From NCBI GenBank assembly GCA_004124385.1, contig SCKN01000001.1, positions 402,606-466,605 of the forward strand: a stretch of DNA of 64,000 bases, in the 5' to 3' direction. Below, one piece after another: positions 47,260 through 56,612 of this stretch (positions are counted from its first letter, which is position 1; every line of letters begins with the position of its first letter). The DNA comes from Fidelibacterota bacterium. Its GTDB lineage: Bacteria; Fidelibacterota; Marinisomatia; Marinisomatales; TCS55. Made by a program: the position numbers and the translations under genes. The notes below the pieces were generated by a model, which did no database searches, was not told the origin of the DNA, and saw only the letters and a list, made by a program, of their open reading frames with translations.

Positions 47260-48272
47260 ATATCTATTACCACTTTTCCAAACTGTTCACTGTTTTCCAG
47301 ATATTCATGCCCTATTGCAATATCATCCAAGGGAAATATTTTATCAACTCGGGACTTCAATTGGCCTTTAGCAACCAGTTTGATAACCTGTGTAAACGCA
47401 TCTACATTTCCCATTGTCGACCCCATAATTGTTTGCTGCTTGAAAAATAAATGCCGCAGATCAATAGTTGCATTAGGACCGGTTGTTGCTCCACATGTTA
47501 CAACACGACCCCCTTTTGCCAATACGTGCATAGATATTGCCCACGTGGCTGAACCCACATGCTCAAACACAACATCCACTTTTCCACAAAACGTTTTAAC
47601 TTTATCAGCAACATTGTCATTATAATGATTTACCACCAAATCAGCCCCCAGTTCATTTGCGAAAGCACATTTTTCATCGGATCCGACTGTGGCTATTACA
47701 TTACACCCGGAAATTTTTGCTATTTGCACTGCCATATGACCAACACCGGAACCGGCGCCCCATACCAGAATATTTTCACCGGGTTTAATTTTTGCGCGAT
47801 TTATAAGCATTTGATATGCTGTTTGCCCAACTAATGGAAACGCAGCTGCTTCTGCAAAAGTAATATTTTCCGGTTTAAGTTCTACACATTTTTCGTCCAG
47901 AACTATAAACTCACAGTTCGTACCATCAGTTGATTCACCACGAATACCCATGTTAGCGCATAAATTTTCATTCCCGGACTGGCAACTTCGACACTCACCA
48001 CAATACACCAATGGCTGTATAATAACAGAATCGCCGATTTTAAATTTATTTGCTTGCACGCCGAGTTTGTATATTTTACCAGCTCCGTCACTGCCCATTA
48101 TCAATGGCAATGGAACGCCGGGAATTCCATTACGAATCCAAATATCGAGATGATTAAGTGCGGATGTTTTTAATTGAATACAAACTTGACCGGTGGAAGG
48201 CTCGGGAACGGGTAATTCATCGATGCGCAGAACCTCAAAACCTCCATGCTCATGAATGCGGACAGCTTTCAT
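47256..48272 (-). CDS. Zinc-type alcohol dehydrogenase/quinone oxidoreductase-like protein
   Basis: This 338-residue MDR-family protein has the structural-zinc cysteines C91, C94, C97 and C105 (CGECRSCQSGNENLC). The NAD(P)-binding motif is VWGAGSGVGHMAVQIAK. At the catalytic-zinc sites it has NHLDIW and GSDGAG instead of the usual C...GHE, so the active-site zinc may be altered or lost. The substrate is unknown. It overlaps both neighbours by 4 bp, linking it to DoxX and the unknown exported protein. Confidence 0.85.
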   Translation of the reverse strand: MKAVRIHEHGGFEVLRIDELPVPEPSTGQVCIQLKTSALNHLDIWIRNGIPGVPLPLIMGSDGAGKIYKLGVQANKFKIGDSVIIQPLVYCGECRSCQSGNENLCANMGIRGESTDGTNCEFIVLDEKCVELKPENITFAEAAAFPLVGQTAYQMLINRAKIKPGENILVWGAGSGVGHMAVQIAKISGCNVIATVGSDEKCAFANELGADLVVNHYNDNVADKVKTFCGKVDVVFEHVGSATWAISMHVLAKGGRVVTCGATTGPNATIDLRHLFFKQQTIMGSTMGNVDAFTQVIKLVAKGQLKSRVDKIFPLDDIAIGHEYLENSEQFGKVVIDI

Positions 48273-48709
48273 TTTTCACAAGAACAAAATATTTTATCCA
48301 AGCTTAAATCACCGGGACCAGCCATCATTATTGCAGCACTGGCAATGGCATAGACAAGAGCTAGTTCAGGATTGCCATCTCCAGTAGTAATATGCATATT
48401 TACACCAACCAGCATAGTAATCATTATTAATCCGGCACCCAAGCGTGTACACAATCCTAATCCAATCATGATTGCACCAATTGATTCAGAAAATGCGGCC
48501 ATAAATCCCCAGAATGTGGGTAAAAACGTTATTCCGAGATGTTGCATTCCAAAGGCGCCTAACCCTGCCCAGCCTTCAGGACCGCTCATTAGCTTATCCC
48601 AGCCATGATTCGTTAGAATCAAATAACCAATTCCAATTCTTAAAACTAACAAACCGTAATTACTACATTTACTGCAATCTTTAAAAACTGCCGTTATACA
48701 TTTATTCAT
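48269..48709 (-). CDS. DoxX-family membrane protein with cysteine-rich termini
   Basis: The protein is ~146 residues from the ATG at 48709; an AAGGAG site lies 7 bases upstream of it. An in-frame stretch to 48784 is probably untranslated, because a separate small gene covers it. Four TM helices resemble DoxX (GLLVLRIGIGYLILTNHGWDKLMSG; GAIMIGLGLCTRLGAGLIMITMLVG). Both ends carry cysteines: CITAVFKDCSKC at the start and CSCEK at the very end. The DoxX family is tied to quinone or thiol redox chemistry in a few members. It overlaps the dehydrogenase by 4 bp. Confidence 0.8.
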   Translation of the reverse strand: MNKCITAVFKDCSKCSNYGLLVLRIGIGYLILTNHGWDKLMSGPEGWAGLGAFGMQHLGITFLPTFWGFMAAFSESIGAIMIGLGLCTRLGAGLIMITMLVGVNMHITTGDGNPELALVYAIASAAIMMAGPGDLSLDKIFCSCEK

Positions 48710-48860
48710 CATTAATCTCCTTATATTCAGCATCCTGTATATCCATTTTTTGATAATCCCTTTTTTCTTTTTTATTCGGCACATTTTTCATCAGAATAAT
48801 ATTTTTAACAAACCGGATGCCGGCAAATACCAATACCAGAATTAATAATGTTTTAAACAT
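48702..48860 (-). CDS. Small membrane-anchored peptide (52 residues)
   Basis: I found this ORF by hand in the gap between the deoxynucleoside kinase and doxX. It starts at an ATG three bases after the kinase stop and its stop overlaps the doxX start by 8 bp. It reads MFKTLLILVLVFAGIRFVK, a single TM helix, followed by a lysine-rich segment (NKKEKRDYQK) and an acidic end. No family is recognised, although small TM-plus-charged proteins of this type occur in the FCB group. The tight spacing on both sides supports it as a real gene. Confidence 0.6.
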   Translation of the reverse strand: MFKTLLILVLVFAGIRFVKNIILMKNVPNKKEKRDYQKMDIQDAEYKEINDE

Positions 48861-48863
48861 TAT

Positions 48864-49502
48864 TTATTGTGAAACAGGATTGAAAAATTTTGTACCCGTG
48901 ACCGGCTGACGGATATAATTGATCACTTCATCCAGGTCTTTATCATTATGTACAAAATCAATATTATTTGTGTTGATAATAACAAGCGGAGTATCCTGGT
49001 AGCGGAAAAAATATTCTGTATAGAGTTGATTTAAAGCATCAATATATTCTTCAGATATGTTTTTTTCCATATCGCGACCACGATGAGAAATATTGCGCAT
49101 GAGTGTATCAGTATCTGCTTGCAAATAAATAACTAAATCCGGGTTAATAACATTTTTTTCTAACAGTTTAGCCACCGTATCATACAGCGTCATTTCTTTC
49201 TCATCTAAATTCAGTGAGGCAAATAGTCTGTCTTTTACAAACATATAGTCTACTATAAGCAGATTATGAAACATATCTACTTGACGTAATTCCTGTTGCT
49301 GTTGATAACGCTGAAGTAAAAAGAACAACTGTGTTTGGAACGCATATCGTTCCGGTTCATCATAAAATTCAGATAAAAATGGATTTTCATCAAAACCTTC
49401 AAGTATCAACCGCGCTCCCAATCGTTCAGAAAGTAGTTTGGCTAAACTTGTTTTTCCCACGCCAATAGGCCCCTCAATGGCAACATAATACAAATTCCTC
49501 AT
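48864..49502 (-). CDS. Deoxynucleoside kinase (dAK/dGK type)
   Basis: This 212-residue kinase phosphorylates deoxynucleosides for salvage. The P-loop is GPIGVGKT (11-18) in AIEGPIGVGKTSL. The substrate/lid segments are ILEGFDENPFLSEFY, FQTQLFFLLQRY, DRLFASLNL and MRNISHRGRDME. The pattern is of the dAdo/dGuo kinase family rather than thymidine kinase. It overlaps folK by 4 bp; that folK-dnk arrangement recurs in FCB genomes. Confidence 0.88.
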   Translation of the reverse strand: MRNLYYVAIEGPIGVGKTSLAKLLSERLGARLILEGFDENPFLSEFYDEPERYAFQTQLFFLLQRYQQQQELRQVDMFHNLLIVDYMFVKDRLFASLNLDEKEMTLYDTVAKLLEKNVINPDLVIYLQADTDTLMRNISHRGRDMEKNISEEYIDALNQLYTEYFFRYQDTPLVIINTNNIDFVHNDKDLDEVINYIRQPVTGTKFFNPVSQ

Positions 49503-50005
49503 GCGTTTTTTTCCATGACATGTTTTGTTACGTTAGATGTATCCAAACACATACTTAATAATTTGCTTACAGTTAAATTATATACCGGAACAATGAAGTT
49601 CGGGGCAAGTTCTGCCCAAGGAAGTAATACAAATTTACGGTTTGCCAAATCAGTATGAGGGATGGTTAATTGCTCTGTTTCCAAATACGAACTTCCGTAT
49701 GTTAGTATATCAATGTCAATAGTTCGTGGTGAATTTTTTTCTCGTTTTTTAGAGCGCCCCAGTAATTTTTCCACATTTTGGCAAGCATCAAACAATTCGA
49801 ATGCAGAAAAGTCTGTTTTGTAAGAAATGACTGTGTTTAAAAACTCCGGTTGGTCTGCATTAAATAGTGGGGGACTATTATAATACGAAGCACTTTTAAT
49901 ATCATTAATTTCATGATATGTTGCTAGTGCTGTAAGAGCACTGGCGAGATTTGATTCACGATCTCCAATGTTTGAACCTAATGATAAGAATCCAGAATCA
50001 GGCAT
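49499..50005 (-). CDS. folK: HPPK, 2-amino-4-hydroxy-6-hydroxymethyldihydropteridine pyrophosphokinase
   Basis: FolK transfers pyrophosphate from ATP to the pterin in folate synthesis. The 168-residue protein has FLSLGSNIGDRESNL at the N-terminus. The catalytic signature RTIDIDILTYG and IPHTDLANRKFVLLPWAEL follow. It overlaps folB by 8 bp and the kinase by 4 bp. Confidence 0.95.
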   Translation of the reverse strand: MPDSGFLSLGSNIGDRESNLASALTALATYHEINDIKSASYYNSPPLFNADQPEFLNTVISYKTDFSAFELFDACQNVEKLLGRSKKREKNSPRTIDIDILTYGSSYLETEQLTIPHTDLANRKFVLLPWAELAPNFIVPVYNLTVSKLLSMCLDTSNVTKHVMEKNA

Positions 50006-50366
50006 TGTCGTCCTTTTGGCGTGTAATTTCTACTTCAACAGAATCCAGATTACCATTAATTGGAGCTTCAGGTTTTCGCACACGTACAGTTATTTTTGCA
50101 ATATTAAACTGCATTAGAATTGCATTTGCAATTGATTCAGCCAGAGCTTCAATCAAATTAAATTTATTACCCTTTACACAATTTTCCACAGTTTGAAAAA
50201 CAGCTCCATAATCAATAGTTGTTTCAAAATTATCGGATGTGCATGCTTCATTTAAATCTGTAGACATTTCCACATCCACTTCGAATTGCCCACCCTGCTC
50301 TTTTTCCGATTTATTGACTCCGTGGTAGCCATAAAACTGCATGTTTTTAATACGAATGATGTCCAT
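49998..50366 (-). CDS. folB: Dihydroneopterin aldolase
   Basis: FolB makes the 6-hydroxymethyl pterin that FolK uses. The protein is 122 residues from the ATG at 50366 (MDIIRIKNMQFYGYHGV), the standard FolB start; an ATG at 50405 lies next to the groEL terminator and is unlikely. EKEQGGQFEVDVEM, TIDYGAVFQTVE and NLIEALAESIANAIL are family segments. Its upstream gap holds the groEL terminator, so it probably has its own promoter. Confidence 0.94.
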   Translation of the reverse strand: MDIIRIKNMQFYGYHGVNKSEKEQGGQFEVDVEMSTDLNEACTSDNFETTIDYGAVFQTVENCVKGNKFNLIEALAESIANAILMQFNIAKITVRVRKPEAPINGNLDSVEVEITRQKDDNA

Positions 50367-50416
50367 GGTAAAAATAAAGTTACTCCTCGTTATGTTCTCT
50401 GTCAACTTGTAGAAAT

Positions 50417-50446
50417 AAAAAAGCCCCGCATTTTGCGGGGCTTTTT
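50417..50446 (-). terminator. Rho-independent terminator after groEL
   Basis: AAAAAGCCCCGCA and TGCGGGGCTTTTT form a near-perfect 13-bp stem around a short loop, followed by T on either strand. It lies 17 bp after the groEL stop and works for minus-strand transcripts; the symmetrical A/T flanks would allow termination from either side. Confidence 0.95.
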
Positions 50447-50462
50447 AGATTAATGGTAAGAT

Positions 50463-52399
<1,937 letters not shown>

Positions 52400-52475
52400 C
52401 ATTAAACTCCTATTTTTATTTTATGTTAATATGTATTGTTTGTCTTCTTCAGTAAAATGCCTTTAGGCAGCGCAG

Positions 52476-52505
52476 AATATATATGTTATTTAAGATTGAA
52501 TGCAA
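52476..52505 (-). promoter_or_regulatory. Probable groES promoter
   Basis: On the minus strand, TTGCAT (52500-52505) and TATATT (52476-52481) are 18 bp apart; TATATA two bases earlier would give 16 bp. Both fit a sigma-70-type promoter and lie ~80-100 bp upstream of the groES start. The CIRCE-like operator sits just upstream of the -35 box. Confidence 0.6.
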
Positions 52506-52511
52506 TACATT

Positions 52512-52537
52512 TTAGCACTCTTTTAATAGAGTGCTAA
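52512..52537. promoter_or_regulatory. CIRCE-like operator (HrcA target) with 8-bp spacer
   Basis: TTAGCACTC (52512-52520) and GAGTGCTAA (52529-52537) are perfect 9-bp inverted arms with an 8-bp spacer of TTTTAATA. CIRCE arms in other bacteria have this sequence with a 9-bp spacer. The element begins one base after the dut stop codon and lies upstream of groES. HrcA repression of groESL at normal temperature is the expected function. Confidence 0.9.
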
Positions 52538-52538
52538 T

Positions 52539-52976
52539 TCACTTCCCCGTACTACCGAAGCCTCCACTTCTTCGAGATGTATCAGATAATTCATCGACTA
52601 ATTCAAAATGGATAGGCGCACCGTCCATGGCAACTAATTGAAATAATCGCTGACCCGGCTCTACTCTATAATCTTCAGTCTTGATATTATCTATAGCCGC
52701 CATGATTTCTCCGCGATAACCACCATCAATCAAACCAACGGAATTACTCAATCGTAACGGCGTTTTGGAAATACTGGAACGGGGCATCAATAAATATGGT
52801 TTATTTTCTGTGTTTTCACATGCAATCTGCAAATGTATCAGTGTGGATTCACCCGCCTTAATCGTTTGTTCCGACACGACAAATAAATCAATACCAGCGT
52901 CGCCATCATGAAAATGACCATGATTTTGGTATAATTGGCTCACAGTAGTGTTGAATGGTTTAATTTTTAAATGCAT
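52539..52976 (-). CDS. dut: dUTP diphosphatase
   Basis: Dut hydrolyses dUTP to dUMP, keeping uracil out of DNA. The 145-residue trimeric-type protein has the five family motifs in order: DAGIDLFV, PRSSISKT, VGLIDGGYRGEIMA, PGQRLFQLV and the C-terminal RRSGGFGSTGK. The N-terminal ~20 residues vary. Its stop lies one base from the CIRCE arm, so groESL control overlaps the end of this gene. Confidence 0.94.
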   Translation of the reverse strand: MHLKIKPFNTTVSQLYQNHGHFHDGDAGIDLFVVSEQTIKAGESTLIHLQIACENTENKPYLLMPRSSISKTPLRLSNSVGLIDGGYRGEIMAAIDNIKTEDYRVEPGQRLFQLVAMDGAPIHFELVDELSDTSRRSGGFGSTGK

Positions 52977-53004
52977 TAATAATCCTGTTTAAAAGTTTGT
53001 ATGG

Positions 53005-53871
53005 TTAACCTATCAAATTTTTTATCATTTCAATGTGTTTTGGAGTCGACCCACAGCAAGCACCGATGATTGTAGGATTAGACTCTAAATACAACGATAT
53101 ACTCTCTTTAAAGTTAGAATCATTTATAGTATTAAAATAATTATTATCATAATCCGTTACACCCATATTAGAATACACACCCCAATCATCTGTCCAAAGA
53201 GATAAAAATAATTCTAATGCACTTTGGGTTGTCGCAATCTTATTACAATTAAGCATTAAACATGAAACTGAAAACGTTTTAATCAAATTGATAATTTCTT
53301 TCAAGGAATGACCATCAAGAATATGATCGCTATCTTTTAAAATTAAGCTGAACCAACATTTTGATTCAATATTACGACTGGTTTCAAGAGCGATCTGAAT
53401 TTCTTCGACATGTCCCATGGTTTCAAATAACAGCAAATCAACGCCTGCTTCATTAAACCATTCTACTAATTCACCAAATGTATCTTCAGCGGCACCCTTA
53501 CCCGGAAATAACTCAGGCGAATAACAATCATCAACTGCTGTAATTGAACCGGCAACTTTTATAGAATCATCACCAGTTTTCCGAGCTAAGTCAACGGCAG
53601 ACATTAAACTATTGCGAGCTCTTTCTTGAGCTCTTTGCTTTGTATAACCGGCTTTACCATACGTATAAGTCGTCGATCTAAACGTATTAGTTGTAATAAT
53701 GTCCGCTCCGGCTGCGGCATATTCTTGATGAATATTTAATACAATTTCAGGATGAGTCAAGTTTGCGTCTGCTGACCAAATTGGTAAAGGAAGATCAACA
53801 CCTTTGCGGACTAATTCAGTGCCCATGGCACCATCTAAAACCAGCGGTTTAGATTTGTGTGTTTTGTTCAA
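53005..53871 (-). CDS. Homocysteine S-methyltransferase
   Basis: This 288-residue zinc enzyme transfers a methyl group to homocysteine. The three zinc cysteines are present: C209 (LNCNK) and C272-C273 (GACCGSTPKHI). The LVLDGAMGTELVRKGVDL start and NTFRSTTYTY are typical. It resembles MmuM rather than the larger MetH module. Its start overlaps the APC permease stop by 23 bp, which recalls the E. coli mmuP-mmuM operon for S-methylmethionine use. Confidence 0.88.
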   Translation of the reverse strand: MNKTHKSKPLVLDGAMGTELVRKGVDLPLPIWSADANLTHPEIVLNIHQEYAAAGADIITTNTFRSTTYTYGKAGYTKQRAQERARNSLMSAVDLARKTGDDSIKVAGSITAVDDCYSPELFPGKGAAEDTFGELVEWFNEAGVDLLLFETMGHVEEIQIALETSRNIESKCWFSLILKDSDHILDGHSLKEIINLIKTFSVSCLMLNCNKIATTQSALELFLSLWTDDWGVYSNMGVTDYDNNYFNTINDSNFKESISLYLESNPTIIGACCGSTPKHIEMIKNLIG

Positions 53872-55168
53872 ACTTATTACCGAGATAATATAGAAGTATA
53901 CTTGCTAAAAATAATGAAACACCTATAATTGATTCAACAGTTTGTTCTTTAAATGTATAAAATAAAATCCAAGCATTTACCGCCAAAAATAAAATCGGCG
54001 TCCAGGGATATCCCCACACTTTATAGGGTCTTGGCAATTCCGGTTCACGTTTTCGCAAAACAAAAACAGCTGCCACAGTTGCAGAATTAGTAATAATAAG
54101 CGCTATTCCCGTATACATTAATACTTGTTTGAAGGATGAAGTAAAAATGAACAAGAGGCAAATAGCCAGTTGCAGTATAAAAGCATAAACAGGAATTCCT
54201 TGGCTATTGTTTTTTGATAAAATTCTGATATAACTGTAATCCTCACCCATTGTTTCCATGATTCGAGGACCAATGAATACATAACTGCTTATGGTGGATA
54301 AAAGTAAAAAAGAAATCCCGATGGCGATAATTCCAGCTCCAGTTTGACCGAAAATTCTCACTCCGGAAATGTATCCTACTTCCACCTGACCAACCATTTC
54401 AGATATGGGTGTTGTGTATAGAAAAATGTAGTTTAACAATACATATAATACCATTACAAAGGATGTCCCTAAAAGTAAAGAACGGGGTAAGTCCTTTTGG
54501 GGATTTCTTACCTCTCCAGCAAAATATATTGTCGAATTCCAACCTGTATACGCATAATACACCCACACAAGACTTACTGCAAACCCTGAACTCATTATCA
54601 ATTTCATATCACCCGGTTTTGGCAGAATTGAAATAACTTGATGATCGTTCATCATAAAACCGGCAATGATAAATATGAAGATAAGGATGACCTTTATTCC
54701 TGTTGACCAACCTTGAAAAAGTGTGCCCCATTTTAAACTAAACGCATGAAGAAAATGAAAAACAAGAATCATTGAACACGCAACCCACATGGGGTCGAAA
54801 GCAGGAAATATTGCAGCAAAATACATGCCTAAAGCCATAGCGGCCAAAACAGCAGGAGCAGAAAAACCAACGGTTGCAGAAACAAATCCACCGGCAAAAC
54901 CAATAGATGGATGGATGATACGGCTTAAGAGATGATATTCTCCACCAGACCTGGGTAACGCAGCGCCCAATTCACTATAAGAAAGTGCGCCGCATAAAGC
55001 AACAACACCTCCCACAATCCATAACATAATGAGTGGAAAAATAGATTGGATATCATTGAGTTGAAAACCAAGGCTCGTAAAAACACCCGTACCTATCATA
55101 GATGCTATTACAAAGGAAGAAGCCGTCCACATGGATATGTGACGGTTTGAGGTTGATTTTTCTATCAT
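53849..55168 (-). CDS. APC-family amino acid permease
   Basis: This 439-residue protein has twelve TM helices, with the APC superfamily start ASFVIASMIGTGVFTSLGF (TM1 unwound Gly-rich segment) and GALSYSELGAALPRSGGEY in TM2-3. The later FFVNSATVAAVFVLR-type tail and PRPYKVWGYP are typical of the amino acid/polyamine branch. The overlap with the homocysteine S-methyltransferase suggests transport of S-methylmethionine or a similar methyl donor; that is an inference. Confidence 0.88.
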   Translation of the reverse strand: MIEKSTSNRHISMWTASSFVIASMIGTGVFTSLGFQLNDIQSIFPLIMLWIVGGVVALCGALSYSELGAALPRSGGEYHLLSRIIHPSIGFAGGFVSATVGFSAPAVLAAMALGMYFAAIFPAFDPMWVACSMILVFHFLHAFSLKWGTLFQGWSTGIKVILIFIFIIAGFMMNDHQVISILPKPGDMKLIMSSGFAVSLVWVYYAYTGWNSTIYFAGEVRNPQKDLPRSLLLGTSFVMVLYVLLNYIFLYTTPISEMVGQVEVGYISGVRIFGQTGAGIIAIGISFLLLSTISSYVFIGPRIMETMGEDYSYIRILSKNNSQGIPVYAFILQLAICLLFIFTSSFKQVLMYTGIALIITNSATVAAVFVLRKREPELPRPYKVWGYPWTPILFLAVNAWILFYTFKEQTVESIIGVSLFLASILLYYLGNKFEQNTQI

Positions 55169-55179
55169 TTAAAAAAGGA

Positions 55180-55545
55180 TTATACGCGGTATAATTTGTA
55201 GGCTAGCAATAACCAACCGGAAATCAGAGCAAGACCACCGATGGGTGTTATGGCTCCTAACCAACGCACATTACTTATAACCAGAACGTACAAACTGCCG
55301 GAAAAGATAACAATTCCGATCAATATTAAAACGGATGAAAGATGGATAACATCCTTTGGAAAATGAAATCCGAGAAGACCAATTAATACAAGTCCTAAAG
55401 CATGATACATATGATATTTTACACCCGTTTCAAAAATCAAAAGGTCTTCAGGTGAAACTTTTGTTTTGAGACCGTGAGCTCCAAAAGCACCCAATAAAAC
55501 AGCAAGTCCTGCCAGCAGCGCTCCGGTTATTATGATCGATTTCAT
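55180..55545 (-). CDS. DUF423 membrane protein (YgdD-like)
   Basis: This 121-residue protein has four TM helices and the DUF423 start LLAGLAVLLGAFGAHGLK. GVKYHMYHALGLVLIGL, VLILIGIVIFSGSLYVL and TPIGGLALISGWLLL complete the signature. No molecular function is established. It sits between the mechanosensitive channel and the permease in the same orientation, 8 bp after the former. Confidence 0.92.
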   Translation of the reverse strand: MKSIIITGALLAGLAVLLGAFGAHGLKTKVSPEDLLIFETGVKYHMYHALGLVLIGLLGFHFPKDVIHLSSVLILIGIVIFSGSLYVLVISNVRWLGAITPIGGLALISGWLLLAYKLYRV

Positions 55546-55553
55546 TTAAGAAC

Positions 55554-56585
55554 TTATTTTTGAACGATTGTTCGTATGGGAAATGGAATTTCAATGCCTT
55601 CTTCATTGAACCTTTTGTGAAGACGTTTGATAAATTCATGTTTGATGGAATGATGATCGCCATACTTGACGGCACGCATGTAAACAGTAAAGTCAATACT
55701 TGAATCCCCAAAGTGTTGAAAACGTAAAATAGGTTCATAATCCTTTTTGGCTGTATCCAAATCCTTAATTATTTCCTTGGCGACTTCCAAGGATACTTTT
55801 TCCACGTGATCTAAATCGCTGTCGTAAGCCACACCGGCGGCAATTTTAACGGAATAGCTGCTATCAATTGCATCATAGTTTTTTGTAATGGCATTGGATA
55901 ATTTTGAATTAGGAATCGTGATTAAATTATTTGTTCGTTCCTTCAGGGACGTATTGCGCCAGGTAATGTTGGTTACATAGCCCATTTCACCTGAGTCCAA
56001 TTCAACAAAATCTCCAATACGAACCTTTTCTGAAAGAAGAATGTGGAGTCCTGCAAAAAAATCAGATAGTGTATCCTTCAACGCTAAAGAAATTGCAAGA
56101 CCACCTACGCCCAATGCAGTCAAAAATGGCGTTATCGATAGCCCAAATGACTGCAAAATAATCATAATACCAATGGCGATAATAGATCCTCGAGCAAGAT
56201 TTGTAAAAATAGCAGTCGAAGGAAAACCTGTTCCCTGCTTCATTGACCAAGCGTTCAGTAAACCAATGGCCAAGTTAGAACTAGCCAATGTAACAGATAG
56301 AATAAGTAGAGCCAGTGCCAGTTTGGCTACATAAACATTATAAGGTAATCCGACCTGTAGACTGCTAGCAGCAAGATAAAATGCACCAAGGAAAAACCAG
56401 TATGTGACGTGTTTTTCAACAGCCATAAATAGGACATCATCGCCTTTCCAAGACGTTTTTTCAGCGAATTTTTTAAACCGGCTGCGAAAAAAGTATTTAA
56501 ATATCAACCCGGCGAAAATACCAATGACTAACGTAATCGCCGGCGGACCCCAAATTGTATAGATTTCTTGTAATTGTTCTTTCAT
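55554..56585 (-). CDS. Small-conductance mechanosensitive channel, MscS family
   Basis: This 343-residue protein has four to five TM helices in its first ~190 residues. The pore helix is Gly/Ala-rich (GVGGLAISLALKDTLSDFF). The beta domain follows with KVRIGDFVELDSGEMGYVTNITWRNT and LITIPNSKL, which is the MscS signature. The C-terminal domain ends IEIPFPIRTIVQK. MscS channels release solutes on osmotic down-shock. Confidence 0.93.
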   Translation of the reverse strand: MKEQLQEIYTIWGPPAITLVIGIFAGLIFKYFFRSRFKKFAEKTSWKGDDVLFMAVEKHVTYWFFLGAFYLAASSLQVGLPYNVYVAKLALALLILSVTLASSNLAIGLLNAWSMKQGTGFPSTAIFTNLARGSIIAIGIMIILQSFGLSITPFLTALGVGGLAISLALKDTLSDFFAGLHILLSEKVRIGDFVELDSGEMGYVTNITWRNTSLKERTNNLITIPNSKLSNAITKNYDAIDSSYSVKIAAGVAYDSDLDHVEKVSLEVAKEIIKDLDTAKKDYEPILRFQHFGDSSIDFTVYMRAVKYGDHHSIKHEFIKRLHKRFNEEGIEIPFPIRTIVQK

Positions 56586-56612
56586 AAGGTTGCGAAATTA
56601 CAACGTATTAAA

